From NCBI RefSeq assembly GCF_947500325.1, contig NZ_CANMRQ010000008.1, positions 1 through 64,000 on the forward strand: a DNA stretch of 64,000 nt, read 5' to 3'. The first letter of the stretch is position 1. Each line of letters opens with the position of its first letter. The DNA comes from an uncultured Lacinutrix sp. (GTDB taxonomy: Bacteria > Bacteroidota > Bacteroidia > Flavobacteriales > Flavobacteriaceae). Under the pieces are notes generated by a model. That model had not been told where the DNA came from, searched no databases, and was given only the letters and a program-made list of their open reading frames with translations. Below, piece by piece: positions 8,022-18,423 of the stretch. The position numbers and the translations under genes are program-made.

Positions 8022-8831
8022 TTATTCGTTGCGCTCTGCAACATATGTTTTAACAGTGCGATAACCGCCTTTAACTGTTTTTAGTAGTTTATCCCTGAAT
8101 GTTTCTTCTAAATCATCTTCAACGTCTTGAAGTAATTCATTATAATCTAAAGGAATAGTATTTTTGGGTTGGTTTTTTACTATTTTATTTTTGGCATTAT
8201 TTAATAATGCATCTAACTCACTATCTGTAATTTCTATTATTTCCTTTTGAGATATAGCAACTGCTTTTTCATTTAATACTATTGACTGCTTTTTAATCCC
8301 TTTTTCTAAACCATTATTCGTTTCATTTAAAACATAATAAGCGTTGTTATTATTTTTATTTGATTTATTTCCAATAATATTGCTTTTTACGTCTTTGCTC
8401 TTTTTCTGTTTGTTATTTACTGTTTTAGTACTTGCTAAATGATTGCTATCACTTTTAATTTGCTCTACTGTGGTATCTTTAATTTCGACTTTTTTCTCTT
8501 CTACTGTTTCTAATACAATTTCGTTCTTAATTCCATCTTGCAGTATTGCTTCCTTTTCTACATTTTTATTAGTTTCTATTGCTTTAGTCTCTATGTCTGT
8601 TACATTTTCTTTTACATTACTTTTATCACTAGACATAAAAAACATATTATACATAAACACTACTCCTATAAAGCTTGCCGCTATACTTAACCAAAGTTTA
8701 TTATTAATTCCTTTTTTCTTTTCTTTAGCATCTAATTTGTTTGCTAAAGCATCCCAACTATTTGCAGACGGCGTAATAGTGCGCTGCTCAAGTTTCTCCT
8801 TCAAGTTCTCTTCAAATTTAATTGGTGCCAT
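8022..8831 (-). CDS. Single-pass membrane protein, possible anti-sigma factor
   Basis: 269 residues. A cytoplasmic N-terminus of about 45 residues (KFEENLKEKLEQRTITPSAN) is followed by one membrane segment at about 47-66 (LWLSIAASFIGVVFMYNMFF) and a low-complexity K/N/E-rich extracytoplasmic tail. The PSANSWDAL motif near the N-terminus is common in Bacteroidota proteins encoded beside ECF sigma factors. It overlaps the sigma gene by 14 bases, as anti-sigma genes often do. No conserved anti-sigma zinc motif is visible, so the role is inferred from position and topology. Confidence 0.6.
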   Translation of the reverse strand: MAPIKFEENLKEKLEQRTITPSANSWDALANKLDAKEKKKGINNKLWLSIAASFIGVVFMYNMFFMSSDKSNVKENVTDIETKAIETNKNVEKEAILQDGIKNEIVLETVEEKKVEIKDTTVEQIKSDSNHLASTKTVNNKQKKSKDVKSNIIGNKSNKNNNNAYYVLNETNNGLEKGIKKQSIVLNEKAVAISQKEIIEITDSELDALLNNAKNKIVKNQPKNTIPLDYNELLQDVEDDLEETFRDKLLKTVKGGYRTVKTYVAERNE

Positions 8832-9381
8832 AACTCGATGTATTAAATGTTTTTATTTGTTTTTGAAGCATTTTTCGTGCTTTAAATAATTGTGATTTTG
8901 ATGTGCCTTCGCTAATATTCAATAGCGTTGCTATTTCATGATGTTTATAACCTTCAATAGCATACATAACAAATACAATTCTATAACCTTCAGGTAGCTT
9001 ATCTATAAGCTTCTGTATATGATCTACATCAATATCTGATTGTACTGCGTCATAATGACTATCATGAGTTTCAATATCATCTGTTGCAAATTCAATCTTC
9101 TTTTTTTGTCTTAAAAATGAAATCGATTCTCTAACCATAATTCTTCGCATCCAACCTTCAAAACTCCCTTCTGCTTTAAATTTTTTCAAATTTGAAAACA
9201 CTTTAAAAAAACCATTAAGCATTGCTTCTTCAGCATGATGTATGTCTTTAATATAATAGCGACATATACTTAGCATTTTTGGTGCATGTAATTCATACAA
9301 AATATGCTGCGCTTCGCGGTTATTTTGAGAAGCTCTTTTTATGAGCTTAACTTCATCTTTATATAATTGTATTACTTTCAA
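8818..9381 (-). CDS. ECF-type RNA polymerase sigma factor
   Basis: 187 residues with sigma region 2 (about 25-95, including DIHHAEEAMLNGFFKVFSNL and the promoter-melting segment) and region 4 (about 125-178, LPEGYRIVFVMYAIEGYKHHEIATLLNISEGTSKS). Regions 1 and 3 are absent, as expected for ECF sigma factors. Coupled translation with the membrane protein gene downstream suggests a sigma/anti-sigma pair controlling envelope functions. Its target promoters cannot be seen here. Confidence 0.92.
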   Translation of the reverse strand: MKVIQLYKDEVKLIKRASQNNREAQHILYELHAPKMLSICRYYIKDIHHAEEAMLNGFFKVFSNLKKFKAEGSFEGWMRRIMVRESISFLRQKKKIEFATDDIETHDSHYDAVQSDIDVDHIQKLIDKLPEGYRIVFVMYAIEGYKHHEIATLLNISEGTSKSQLFKARKMLQKQIKTFNTSSYGTN

Positions 9382-9537
9382 ATAAAAACGCTGTTAGTTT
9401 TAGACTTCTATTTATAAAGACGGAATATTTTTATAAATGGTTGCTTCATATTACAAAAAAAAGTGATAAATATTATAACTTACTGATTTTAAATACTTAA
9501 CACAAGTGTAAAAATGATGTTTTTTAATATAGCTTCT

Positions 9538-10515
9538 TTATTTTTTACGTTCTATAACGTAATTAACCATCAATTCTAATGATGATTTATATTCTGAATC
9601 AGGAAAGTTTTCTAAGATACTTAGTGCTTCGGTTTGAAAAGTTTTCATTTTAGAAACTGCATATTCCAATCCGCCATTCTTTTTAACAAAATCGATAACT
9701 TGATCAACTCGTTTTTTGTCTTTGTTATGGTTTTTAATGGAATTGATTAACCATTTTTTATCTGCTTTACTACAATTATTAAGCACATGAATTAATGGTA
9801 AAGTCATTTTTTGCTCTTTAATATCTATACCTACAGGTTTACCAATACTTTTAGAACCATAATCGAATAAATCGTCTTTTATTTGAAAAGCCATGCCTAT
9901 ACGTTCTCCAAAAAGCCTCATCATTTCTACTTCTGGTGAATCTGGTTTAACAGAAGCTGCGCCTAAACTACAACATGCTGCAATAAGCGTTGCTGTCTTT
10001 TGTCTAATAATTTCGTAATATATGGCTTCCGTTATGTCTAATTTTCTAGCTTTTTCAATTTGCAGTAATTCTCCTTCACTCATTTCTCTAACTGCTACAG
10101 AAATAATTTTAAGCAAATCAAAATCTCCATTATCTATAGAAAGTAGTAAACCTTTAGATAATAAATAATCTCCTATTAGAACCGCAATTTTGTTTTTCCA
10201 AAGTGCATTTATAGAGAAGAAACCTCTTCGCTTATTACTGTCGTCTACAACATCATCATGCACTAAAGTGGCTGTATGTATTAATTCTATAACCGAAGCA
10301 CCTCGATACGTTCTATCTTTAACATCTCCATTACTAACCATTTTTGCTACTAGAAATACAAACATTGGTCGCATTTGTTTTCCTTTTCTATTAACTATAT
10401 AATGTGTAATACGATTTAAAAGCGCTACTTGAGAAGACATGGCTAGGCGAAACTTTTTTTCAAAAAGTTCCATTTCGTAAGCAATTGGTTGTTTTATTTG
10501 TTCGGTTATTTTCAC
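9538..10515 (-). CDS. Polyprenyl (probably octaprenyl-type) diphosphate synthase
   Basis: 325 residues of the trans-isoprenyl diphosphate synthase family. Both Asp-rich motifs that bind Mg and substrate are present: LVHDDVVDD and FQIKDDLFDY. The length and the lack of an extended N-terminus fit long-chain synthases that make the side chain of menaquinone, the respiratory quinone of flavobacteria. Product length cannot be read reliably from the sequence. It has a 43-bp gap from rlmN upstream and may be cotranscribed. Confidence 0.9.
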   Translation of the reverse strand: MKITEQIKQPIAYEMELFEKKFRLAMSSQVALLNRITHYIVNRKGKQMRPMFVFLVAKMVSNGDVKDRTYRGASVIELIHTATLVHDDVVDDSNKRRGFFSINALWKNKIAVLIGDYLLSKGLLLSIDNGDFDLLKIISVAVREMSEGELLQIEKARKLDITEAIYYEIIRQKTATLIAACCSLGAASVKPDSPEVEMMRLFGERIGMAFQIKDDLFDYGSKSIGKPVGIDIKEQKMTLPLIHVLNNCSKADKKWLINSIKNHNKDKKRVDQVIDFVKKNGGLEYAVSKMKTFQTEALSILENFPDSEYKSSLELMVNYVIERKK

Positions 10516-10558
10516 AGGTTTAACAAATATATAGCTTCACTAAATGATAAACGATATT

Positions 10559-11599
10559 TTAACTTTTATTTGCTAATTGTCCACACGCAGCATCAATATC
10601 TTTTCCTCTACTTCTGCGCACATTAACGACTATATTATTACGTTCTAAAATACGAATATAATCATCTATAGCTTGATTAGATGCTTGTTGAAATTCACCA
10701 TCATCTATAGGATTATATTCTATAATATTGACTTTACATGGCACATATTTACAAAACCTTACCAAAGCTTCAATATCTTTAATACTATCATTAATGCCAT
10801 TCCATACAACATACTCATAAGTAATCTTCCTTTGTGTTTTCTCGTACCAATGTTCTAACGCTTCTTTTAAATCTTTAAGCGGAAACGTTTTATTAAATGG
10901 CATAATTGTAGTTCTTACTTCATCTATGGCAGAATGAAGAGAAACAGCCAAATTGAATTTCACGTCATCATCAGCCATTTTTTTAATCATTTTTGGCACG
11001 CCAGAAGTTGACACTACAATTCGCTTTGGAGACATCCCTAAGCCTTCAGGAGATGTTATTTTGTCTATAGCTTTAATTACATTATTATAATTCATGAGTG
11101 GTTCTCCCATGCCCATAAATACAATATTACTTAATGGCCTATTAAAATAGAGTTTACTTTCTTTATCTATTGCAACAACTTGATCGTATATTTCATCTGG
11201 ATTTAGATTACGCATACGTTTTAAACGTGCAGTAGCACAAAACTTACAATCTAAACTACAACCTACTTGACTTGACACACAAGCTGTTGTTCTTGTTTCT
11301 GTTGGTATTAATACAGACTCTACAATTAACCCATCGTGTAATCTTACTGCATTTTTAACAGTTCCATCACTGCTACGTTGCATGGTATCTACACTTATAT
11401 GATTAATAACAAAGTTATCCTGCAACATTTGGCGCGTTTCTTTTGAAATATTTGTCATATCTTCAAAAACATGAGCACCTTTACTCCATAACCATTCGTA
11501 AACTTGGTTTCCTCTAAATGCTTTATCTCCTTCTTTTACAAAGAATTCACGTAGCTGTTCTTTAGTTAGTGCACGTATGTCTTTTTTCTTGTCTGCCAT
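10559..11599 (-). CDS. rlmN: Dual-specificity RNA methyltransferase RlmN
   Basis: Radical SAM enzyme that methylates C2 of A2503 in 23S rRNA and A37 in some tRNAs. At 346 residues it has normal length. The radical SAM cluster motif CSLDCKFC is present, along with GMGEPLMNYNN, and the C-terminal catalytic cysteine lies in DAACGQL. An N-terminal accessory domain (LTKEQLREFF...RGNQVYEWLW) completes the fold. Confidence 0.96.
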   Translation of the reverse strand: MADKKKDIRALTKEQLREFFVKEGDKAFRGNQVYEWLWSKGAHVFEDMTNISKETRQMLQDNFVINHISVDTMQRSSDGTVKNAVRLHDGLIVESVLIPTETRTTACVSSQVGCSLDCKFCATARLKRMRNLNPDEIYDQVVAIDKESKLYFNRPLSNIVFMGMGEPLMNYNNVIKAIDKITSPEGLGMSPKRIVVSTSGVPKMIKKMADDDVKFNLAVSLHSAIDEVRTTIMPFNKTFPLKDLKEALEHWYEKTQRKITYEYVVWNGINDSIKDIEALVRFCKYVPCKVNIIEYNPIDDGEFQQASNQAIDDYIRILERNNIVVNVRRSRGKDIDAACGQLANKS

Positions 11600-11661
11600 T
11601 ATAATGCAAAAATAGTGAAAGGATTGAGTAATTACGATTATGAATTACAAATAATAAAAAA

Positions 11662-11689
11662 GACCTCATCAATAAAGTTTGACGAGGTC
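11662..11689 (-). terminator. Terminator downstream of queA
   Basis: GACCTCATC (11662-11670) and GACGAGGTC (11681-11689) form a hairpin with one mismatch. On the minus strand it is followed by a T-rich run (TTTTTATTATT). It separates queA from rlmN. Confidence 0.75.
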
Positions 11690-11712
11690 CATTATATTTT
11701 AGTTTATATCTT

Positions 11713-12762
11713 TTAGATAATTAACATTGCATCTCCATAACTGTAAAACTTATATTTTTCTTTTACAGCTTCTTCATAAGCCTTTTTAATAAAATCATGA
11801 CCTGCAAAAGCAGAAGCCATCATTAATAATGTTGATTTTGGAGTATGAAAATTTGTAATCATGCAGTTAGCAATACTAAACTCGTATGGAGGGAAAATAA
11901 ATTTATTAGTCCATCCTTCTATTTCATTTAAAGTCCCACTAGAAGATACAGCACTTTCAACAGCACGCATTGCAGTAGTACCTACAGCACATATACGCTT
12001 TCTGTTTTTTAACGCTGTATTTATTTGCCCTACTGTTTTTGGACCTATAGTTACTTCTTCGCTGTCCATTTTATGCTTAGATAAATCTTCCACCTCTACT
12101 GGGTTAAAAGTACCTAAACCAACATGTAATGTAACTTCAGCAAAATCAATACCTTTTATCTCTAATCTTTTTAATAAGTGCTTAGAAAAGTGTAATCCTG
12201 CAGTTGGTGCCGCTACTGCTCCTTCATTTTTTGCAAAAATAGTTTGGTAACGCTCTTCATCTTCTGGTTCTACTTCTCTTTTAATATATTTAGGCAATGG
12301 TGTTTCTCCTAATTGGCTTAGTTTTGAACGAAACTCATTATAAGAACCATCATATAAAAAACGTAAAGTTCTACCTCTTGACGTTGTATTATCAATAACT
12401 TCAGCAACTAAAGATTCATCGTCACCAAAATATAATTTATTACCTATTCTTATTTTTCTTGCAGGATCTACTAGTACATCCCAAAGACGTTGTTCTTGGT
12501 TTAATTCTCTTAATAAGAAAACCTCAATCCTTGCTCCTGTTTTTTCTTTGTTACCAAACAAGCGTGCAGGAAACACCTTTGTATTATTAAGAATCATTAC
12601 GTCATCTTCTTCAAAATAATCAATAAGATCCTTAAACATTTTGTGTTCAATAGTCTGTTCTTTTCTATTCAACACCATTAAACGAGATTCATCTCTGTTT
12701 TCGGCTGGATATTCGGCTAGTAATTCTTCTGGTAATTCGAAGTTAAAATGTGATAATTTCAT
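11713..12762 (-). CDS. queA: S-adenosylmethionine:tRNA ribosyltransferase-isomerase QueA
   Basis: Transfers and isomerises the ribose of SAM onto 7-aminomethyl-7-deazaguanine in tRNA, making epoxyqueuosine at the wobble position. 349 residues, full length. Family signatures are the start [26 protein letters not shown] and the motifs [17 protein letters not shown] and the C-terminal [15 protein letters not shown]. Its own terminator suggests a short transcript. Confidence 0.96.
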   Translation of the reverse strand: MKLSHFNFELPEELLAEYPAENRDESRLMVLNRKEQTIEHKMFKDLIDYFEEDDVMILNNTKVFPARLFGNKEKTGARIEVFLLRELNQEQRLWDVLVDPARKIRIGNKLYFGDDESLVAEVIDNTTSRGRTLRFLYDGSYNEFRSKLSQLGETPLPKYIKREVEPEDEERYQTIFAKNEGAVAAPTAGLHFSKHLLKRLEIKGIDFAEVTLHVGLGTFNPVEVEDLSKHKMDSEEVTIGPKTVGQINTALKNRKRICAVGTTAMRAVESAVSSSGTLNEIEGWTNKFIFPPYEFSIANCMITNFHTPKSTLLMMASAFAGHDFIKKAYEEAVKEKYKFYSYGDAMLII

Positions 12763-12844
12763 ATAGTTAGTCTAAACTTTTTATTTTCTCAAAGCTGCAA
12801 ATATACAATCTCGAGATAGGCGTTGTCAAGTAAATGACTGATTA

Positions 12845-14077
12845 TTATTTTATAAACTTAAAACCAAGTGCCTTTAAGTCTTCCCAAAACGTAGGAAACG
12901 ATTTAGAAACAACCATAGCATCTTCTATTATTATTGGCACTTTTAAAGCTAATGGCGCAAATGCCATTGCCATTCTATGATCATTATATGTTGCTATAGC
13001 TATATTTTCTTTTATTGATTTTGAAGTAAACAGCTTTAACGAATCGTTAGTGATATCTACTTGACCTCCCAATTTTTCAATTTCGGTTTTTAAAGCTTCT
13101 AATCTATCTGTTTCTTTAATTTTTAAAGTATGTAATCCCGTTAAGTAGCATTCTACTCCTAACCCAAAAGCTGTTACTACAATTGTTTGCGCTATATCTG
13201 GCGAATTACTTAAATCGAAATTAATGTTTATTTCTTTAGATATAATACTTTGTTTTTTAAGTATTACTGTATTGTCTTTAAAAACAGTTTCAACGCCAAA
13301 GCTTTTATATATTTCTGCTAAAGACGAATCTCCTTGTAAGCTAGTTTCTTTATAAGATGATAATGTTATAACTGTCCCAACTGGAGATAACGCAATAATA
13401 CTATAAAAGTATGAGGCTGAAGACCAATCGGATTCAACGGTTAATACCTTATCAATCACTAAATCTTCTTTTTTAGGTCTAACTGTAATAATATTATTAC
13501 TGAATTGCGTTTCTATACCTATTTCATTTAATAAACTTAAGGTCATGTTTATATATGGCACAGAAGTAATTTTACCATTAAGGGTTAACTCTATACCGTT
13601 TTCCAATTTTGAAGCAATAAGCAATACTGCCGAAATATATTGACTACTTACATTTGCCTCTAAGCATACACGATTCTTTGTTAACTTTCTTCCTTTAATC
13701 AATAATGGTGGAAAGCCTTGATTTTCTTTATAACTAATAGCTGCTCCCAATTGATTTAATGCATCGACCAAAATTTCAATAGGCCGTTCTTTCATTCGCT
13801 TAGATCCTGTTAACTCAATAGTTCTTCCTTCTTGAGTAGAGAAAAATGCTGTTAAAAAGCGCATTGCCGTTCCTGCGTGATGAATATCAATAATAGTATC
13901 CTTAGACGCTAATGCTTTGGTCATTAACTTAGAATCGTCACTATTAGAGACATTTTGTATTTTAATTTCTGGATACAATGCTTGCAAAAGCAATAAGCGA
14001 TTAGACTCACTTTTTGAACCTGTTACTTGTATAGAATTGTTATTATTTAATACAGATTGTTCGAGATGTAAATTCAT
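12845..14077 (-). CDS. aroA: 3-phosphoshikimate 1-carboxyvinyltransferase (EPSP synthase)
   Basis: Sixth step of the shikimate pathway: shikimate-3-phosphate + PEP to EPSP. 410 residues, slightly short for the family. Motifs include GSKSESNRLLLLQAL near the N-terminus, the active-site stretch HAGTAMRFLTAF and the C-terminal KETDRLEAL and DHRMAMAFAPLAL. It feeds chorismate to the Phe/Tyr operon at 21-25 kb. MazG-like and transglutaminase-like genes lie upstream on the same strand. Confidence 0.95.
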   Translation of the reverse strand: MNLHLEQSVLNNNNSIQVTGSKSESNRLLLLQALYPEIKIQNVSNSDDSKLMTKALASKDTIIDIHHAGTAMRFLTAFFSTQEGRTIELTGSKRMKERPIEILVDALNQLGAAISYKENQGFPPLLIKGRKLTKNRVCLEANVSSQYISAVLLIASKLENGIELTLNGKITSVPYINMTLSLLNEIGIETQFSNNIITVRPKKEDLVIDKVLTVESDWSSASYFYSIIALSPVGTVITLSSYKETSLQGDSSLAEIYKSFGVETVFKDNTVILKKQSIISKEININFDLSNSPDIAQTIVVTAFGLGVECYLTGLHTLKIKETDRLEALKTEIEKLGGQVDITNDSLKLFTSKSIKENIAIATYNDHRMAMAFAPLALKVPIIIEDAMVVSKSFPTFWEDLKALGFKFIK

Positions 14078-14112
14078 GGTATTTAATATCTATCTTATGA
14101 AAAAAGACCAAA

Positions 14113-14439
14113 TTATTTTAATTTTTCGTTATTATGATGTCTATCATGATCTCGTTTTGTCTTTATATCTAACTTTTTATCAAAAGCTTCTTGTAAGTTA
14201 ACTCCCGTTTGATTAGCAAGACATAAAACCACAAACATAACATCTGCTAGCTCTTCTCCTAAATCTTTATTTTTATCACTTTCTTTTTCACTTTGCTCTC
14301 CATAACGCCTAGCAATTATTCTTGCTACTTCTCCAACTTCTTCTGTTAGTTGCGCCATATTAGTTAATTCGTTAAAATAACGAACACCATGGTTTTTAAT
14401 CCAATTATCTACTTCTTGCTGCGCGTTTTTTATATTCAT
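14113..14439 (-). CDS. MazG-like nucleotide pyrophosphohydrolase
   Basis: 108 residues of the all-alpha NTP pyrophosphatase (MazG-like) fold. The Mg-binding pattern is visible as EEVGEVARI with DLGEELADVMF. Such small enzymes hydrolyse dNTPs or NTPs to monophosphates, often as house-cleaning enzymes. The substrate is not predictable here. It lies 2 bp after the upstream transglutaminase-like gene. Confidence 0.85.
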   Translation of the reverse strand: MNIKNAQQEVDNWIKNHGVRYFNELTNMAQLTEEVGEVARIIARRYGEQSEKESDKNKDLGEELADVMFVVLCLANQTGVNLQEAFDKKLDIKTKRDHDRHHNNEKLK

Positions 14440-14441
14440 AA

Positions 14442-16454
14442 TTAAGCCTTTTTTAGCACAATTTTTTCAGATTGCTTATCAACTAAAAACTGAAAAAACT
14501 GTTTAAACACATTGTAATCACTAGGAAAAACAAGTGTTCTATTTATATCTAAATTAATAATTAATTGAATTGAAGATTCACCATTTTTTTTAGTGATATA
14601 GCTAAACTTTGCTTCATTCGTATTAAATTCAACTTTAGCATTTTCTGGAATAGACTCTACAATATAGCCTTCTGGTAATTTTATATTTACACTATACTTA
14701 TCTGTAATTGGGTGAATAAAATCAATTGGAAACTGTCTTGTTTCCTGTTTAAAAATATTCTCTTCAACTGTAAGAAATAAAAGCGGAGAAAGGTAAAGGT
14801 TACCACCTATTTCTTCTACTGCAGATTCTAATTCAAAATCATATGAAAACATTACAGGTTTCCCTATTTTATCTATATTAGAAATCTTTAAATTAGAAAT
14901 TTCTACACCATCATTTCCTCTTTCTAATCGTTTAATAGTACTTTCTTCACTAGCATTAGTATACAAATTGCGATACTCTAATGCTAGATGATTTGTTAAT
15001 TGGGTTCTTACTTTTCCATTAATTGATAAATCGCTTTCAATATTAAAATTAATACTATTTACTTCTTTCGATTTTTTGCCTGTAGCTAAACTTACCCAAG
15101 CAGAGCTTCCTCGCTCTCTAATAATTCGTCCTTGCCAATTTAATATACGTTCAGGTAGTATATTTGGAATAGCATATTTTGAAGATGCATCTAATAATAT
15201 TAAATTATCTTTTAACTCTATCGCTGCAATAACATAATTAAACCCTGATGTACTTGGCACAATTGGAATTCCATTATCCCTAGTGCTAATTAAAACAGGG
15301 TTTGCAGATAAACCAGCATATTTAAGCATTGAAGTGAGCATTAAATTAATATCTGCTACATTTCCAACACCTTCTTTATAAGCCTTTTTCACCCCTTTTT
15401 CTGAAGTATACCCTATAAAACCATTCCATTTCACTTTATTCTTTACAAAATTATAAATCAAAGCAGCCTTCTCCATAGGGTCTTCAACTCCATTTAATAA
15501 TGTATTCACCTCATCTTTATAATAATTTTGTCTATCTAACTGTCCTCCAAAACCATCACTGTCGAAAATATTCTTAGTAACTTTTTCCCAATTTGTGCTA
15601 TAATATTTAAGCTGTCCATTAGGACCTCTATAGTACTCGTATTCTAATGCTATTTTTGAACGATAATTATCTCTATTATCTACCAATGGTTCATTGCTTA
15701 AAGCTGGAATATTATCCATATATACTTTAAAACCATTTTCTTTGAATTCAAAATCTGAAGATTGAAAAGTTGTTTGTGAAGCAAATTGACCACTTCGGGA
15801 TTTTGATGTTATTGTCTCTTTTCTATTATTAGTATACTCTTCGAATTTGGGATAAAAGACCGCTTTAGGATTTACTATTTTTTTAAAGTTAAAATACTCT
15901 GGAATAACAACATCTACTTCTAATTTTTTAATAGGAATATCGTATTGCAAAACAACATCATCAATTTGCATAAATTGAGATTCAATTATATATTTCATCT
16001 CAATAATACAGCCTTCTTTTACATTAGGCATTGTTAAAGTAGTAGTAGACCAATATTTGTTATTCTTCTCCTCGAAAATCCCTTCCTTTTTTAATTTCGT
16101 TTTTTCAATTTTCCCATTCTCCAAAGTATATGTATACGCTTTTAAATCATTCAATTCTTCTTTACTTGAATTAGATCTATCGTATAATCTAAATCGTTTA
16201 TTAGCCCATTCGAAACCTTGTTTGTCATATATTTTTATACGTTCATGATATTCATTTTGTTGAACAAAACCATCATCTTCTCTATAATCAAAAGACACAT
16301 TATGCTTTTTATAGAGTACAGTTGCGTGTGCATCTGGATCATCTTGGTTAGAAGTCTCCATTAGTTCTTCTTTACTAATTTTTCCAAACTTATAATTTTG
16401 TGCAAAAGCAATGTTTAGTAATAATAATGCTATAATTGTTAATTTAATTTTCAT
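14442..16454 (-). CDS. Exported DUF3857 protein with degenerate transglutaminase domain
   Basis: 670 residues. Signal peptide (MKIKLTIIALLLLNIAFAQ), DUF3857 domain at about 50-230, then a transglutaminase-like core at about 320-440. The usual catalytic Cys site reads GNVADINLML (no Cys) and the His site reads FNYVIAAIE (Tyr for His); only the Asp site (LLDASS) remains. It is therefore probably catalytically dead. A beta-rich C-terminus follows. It lies 3 bp after a paralogue that keeps the catalytic residues, so the two were probably made by tandem duplication and may work together in the periplasm. Confidence 0.85.
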   Translation of the reverse strand: MKIKLTIIALLLLNIAFAQNYKFGKISKEELMETSNQDDPDAHATVLYKKHNVSFDYREDDGFVQQNEYHERIKIYDKQGFEWANKRFRLYDRSNSSKEELNDLKAYTYTLENGKIEKTKLKKEGIFEEKNNKYWSTTTLTMPNVKEGCIIEMKYIIESQFMQIDDVVLQYDIPIKKLEVDVVIPEYFNFKKIVNPKAVFYPKFEEYTNNRKETITSKSRSGQFASQTTFQSSDFEFKENGFKVYMDNIPALSNEPLVDNRDNYRSKIALEYEYYRGPNGQLKYYSTNWEKVTKNIFDSDGFGGQLDRQNYYKDEVNTLLNGVEDPMEKAALIYNFVKNKVKWNGFIGYTSEKGVKKAYKEGVGNVADINLMLTSMLKYAGLSANPVLISTRDNGIPIVPSTSGFNYVIAAIELKDNLILLDASSKYAIPNILPERILNWQGRIIRERGSSAWVSLATGKKSKEVNSINFNIESDLSINGKVRTQLTNHLALEYRNLYTNASEESTIKRLERGNDGVEISNLKISNIDKIGKPVMFSYDFELESAVEEIGGNLYLSPLLFLTVEENIFKQETRQFPIDFIHPITDKYSVNIKLPEGYIVESIPENAKVEFNTNEAKFSYITKKNGESSIQLIINLDINRTLVFPSDYNVFKQFFQFLVDKQSEKIVLKKA

Positions 16455-16457
16455 TAG

Positions 16458-18359
16458 TTAGATGTTGTTTTTTATTGCTATTCTAGATTTATCATGTTTT
16501 ACTATTTCAAGACAGAACTTTCTAAACGCCTTATAGTCCTCTTTTGAGTATTTTCCTTTATTAATAATTAAATATCTTTTATACAGTATTGTATTATTAT
16601 CTTTTTTTTCAATTGACACTTTATAACTGCCAAACTTATTTGAAATATTTACCGCTTCTTTTAAACTCTCTATAGTATACTTTTCATTAATAGTAATAGT
16701 ATATTCATCACTATCACTAAAACCTCTGTCTATTTCAAAAGGTAAAGTTCTATTTTTATATCTCGGTGGTGTATATGTTCTTTTATTAAACAAATTAGGT
16801 GTTAATAACAATCTTTGTCCTGCTTTTGAAGCATAGTTTGTTGATTTTAGCTCTAAATCTTCTGTAAATACAATATTCTCTTTATCATTATTCAACTTAA
16901 GAGATATAATATTTAAATTATTGATATTATCGTAATGATTCTTGTAAAACAATTTTTGATCTTTTATATCTTGAGATTCAAGATGTGTATGATTGTCGTA
17001 TTGAGAGCCTTTATACACGACATTTACTTTTGCTCTCATATTTCCTAAATCATCAATAATAACATCTGCTTTTGTTACTTGTGTATTCCCTATAGTTTCA
17101 TATACTTTAGTATGTACTATTTCCCCACCATTTGGAGTTATTACAAGTACATCTCTATCGTCTGTAAAGTTAGCATTGTAGCCAAAAGGAGCTTCTTGAC
17201 TTGTACATTCTAGCCAAATATAATCACCTTTATTAGGTATCGTTAAAATAACATGATTCCCTTCAAGAGAAGAAAAATCTTCATCTATGCTTCTAATATT
17301 AGAATCCCCATAAACAACAGTATAATATGAATCGACTCCTACCGTTTCTAATAAAGATTTAGTATAATTTGTTAATCCCTTACAATCTCCATATCCCAAT
17401 CTATCTACATCACTTGCTAACATTGGTTTCCAACCTCCAATCCCTACTTGAATACTAACATAGCGACTTTTGTCTTGCATATGTTTATATACAATTTTTG
17501 CTTTTTCGATTGACGAACTTATATTTTTGGTCTTTTCTATTATTGCTTGTTTTACATCTTCAGGTAACTCTTCGGTTCCTTTAATAAGCTTATCATTCAT
17601 CCATTGCCCAAAATTTTGCCAATTAGTATTAGTGCCTTTTACACCTTCCATGCTAAATTCTTTTAAGGCCAATTTTAAAAAAGGAACAAATGTAGTGAAC
17701 GACGGACTATAGGCTTCAGAAACAACAGCAGGCAAATTAGTTGCTGTATAATGAAATTCAGACAATTCTTCAATACCATCATAGCCTTCAAAATTAGATG
17801 CTTTTTTTGTTAACTCTACTCCTGAATTATTATTCACTTTATAACTTGAAAATTCTGTACTTACATAATAGCCTTCAATAGGAATCCACCTAGGAATAAA
17901 TGCTGTATTTGTTCTTACGGTTTCAACTGTAAACTCTACTGTATATGGGTATGCAATTGGTGTGTATTCAAAATACATTGCTCTATTATCGTTAAATATT
18001 GAAAAACCATCAGCTACGCTAATATCTTTAAAGTCTTTCTTTTTAATTTTTTTTATTTCCTGTCCAACAACATTATATATTTTAGCTTCTAACTTTTTAA
18101 CTGTTATTGAATTATCGTAATTAACATAACCGCCAACTTTAGATTGCCCAGATTCATTGTAAACCGTTACAATACGATGTTGTTTAACAATCATTTTATT
18201 TATAGATTCGATGTTAATCTCAATAATATTACTTCTAACTACAGCATTACTCTTCTCCTTAAGTTCAGGACTTACTGTTAAAGCGATAAATTTTTCTTGT
18301 GAAAATGTTAAGTAGGACATTAGTATAAAAAATATACTAATAATAGATTTTAAGCGCAT
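16458..18359 (-). CDS. Exported DUF3857/transglutaminase-like protein
   Basis: 633 residues. Signal peptide (MRLKSIISIFFILMSYLTFSQ), DUF3857 domain at about 50-240, transglutaminase-like core at about 270-400 with a complete-looking Cys-His-Asp/Glu set: GYGDCKGLTNY, GNHVILTIP and YIWLECTS. Likely periplasmic or outer-membrane associated. The family is widespread in Bacteroidota and mostly uncharacterised; it may act as a protease or peptide-processing enzyme. It pairs with the catalytically altered paralogue immediately downstream. Confidence 0.85.
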   Translation of the reverse strand: MRLKSIISIFFILMSYLTFSQEKFIALTVSPELKEKSNAVVRSNIIEINIESINKMIVKQHRIVTVYNESGQSKVGGYVNYDNSITVKKLEAKIYNVVGQEIKKIKKKDFKDISVADGFSIFNDNRAMYFEYTPIAYPYTVEFTVETVRTNTAFIPRWIPIEGYYVSTEFSSYKVNNNSGVELTKKASNFEGYDGIEELSEFHYTATNLPAVVSEAYSPSFTTFVPFLKLALKEFSMEGVKGTNTNWQNFGQWMNDKLIKGTEELPEDVKQAIIEKTKNISSSIEKAKIVYKHMQDKSRYVSIQVGIGGWKPMLASDVDRLGYGDCKGLTNYTKSLLETVGVDSYYTVVYGDSNIRSIDEDFSSLEGNHVILTIPNKGDYIWLECTSQEAPFGYNANFTDDRDVLVITPNGGEIVHTKVYETIGNTQVTKADVIIDDLGNMRAKVNVVYKGSQYDNHTHLESQDIKDQKLFYKNHYDNINNLNIISLKLNNDKENIVFTEDLELKSTNYASKAGQRLLLTPNLFNKRTYTPPRYKNRTLPFEIDRGFSDSDEYTITINEKYTIESLKEAVNISNKFGSYKVSIEKKDNNTILYKRYLIINKGKYSKEDYKAFRKFCLEIVKHDKSRIAIKNNI

Positions 18360-18423
18360 GTTATTTTATTAGGTGTTAAATATAAATAATATACCACAGT
18401 ATATAAGGCGTTTAAGCTGTTTT

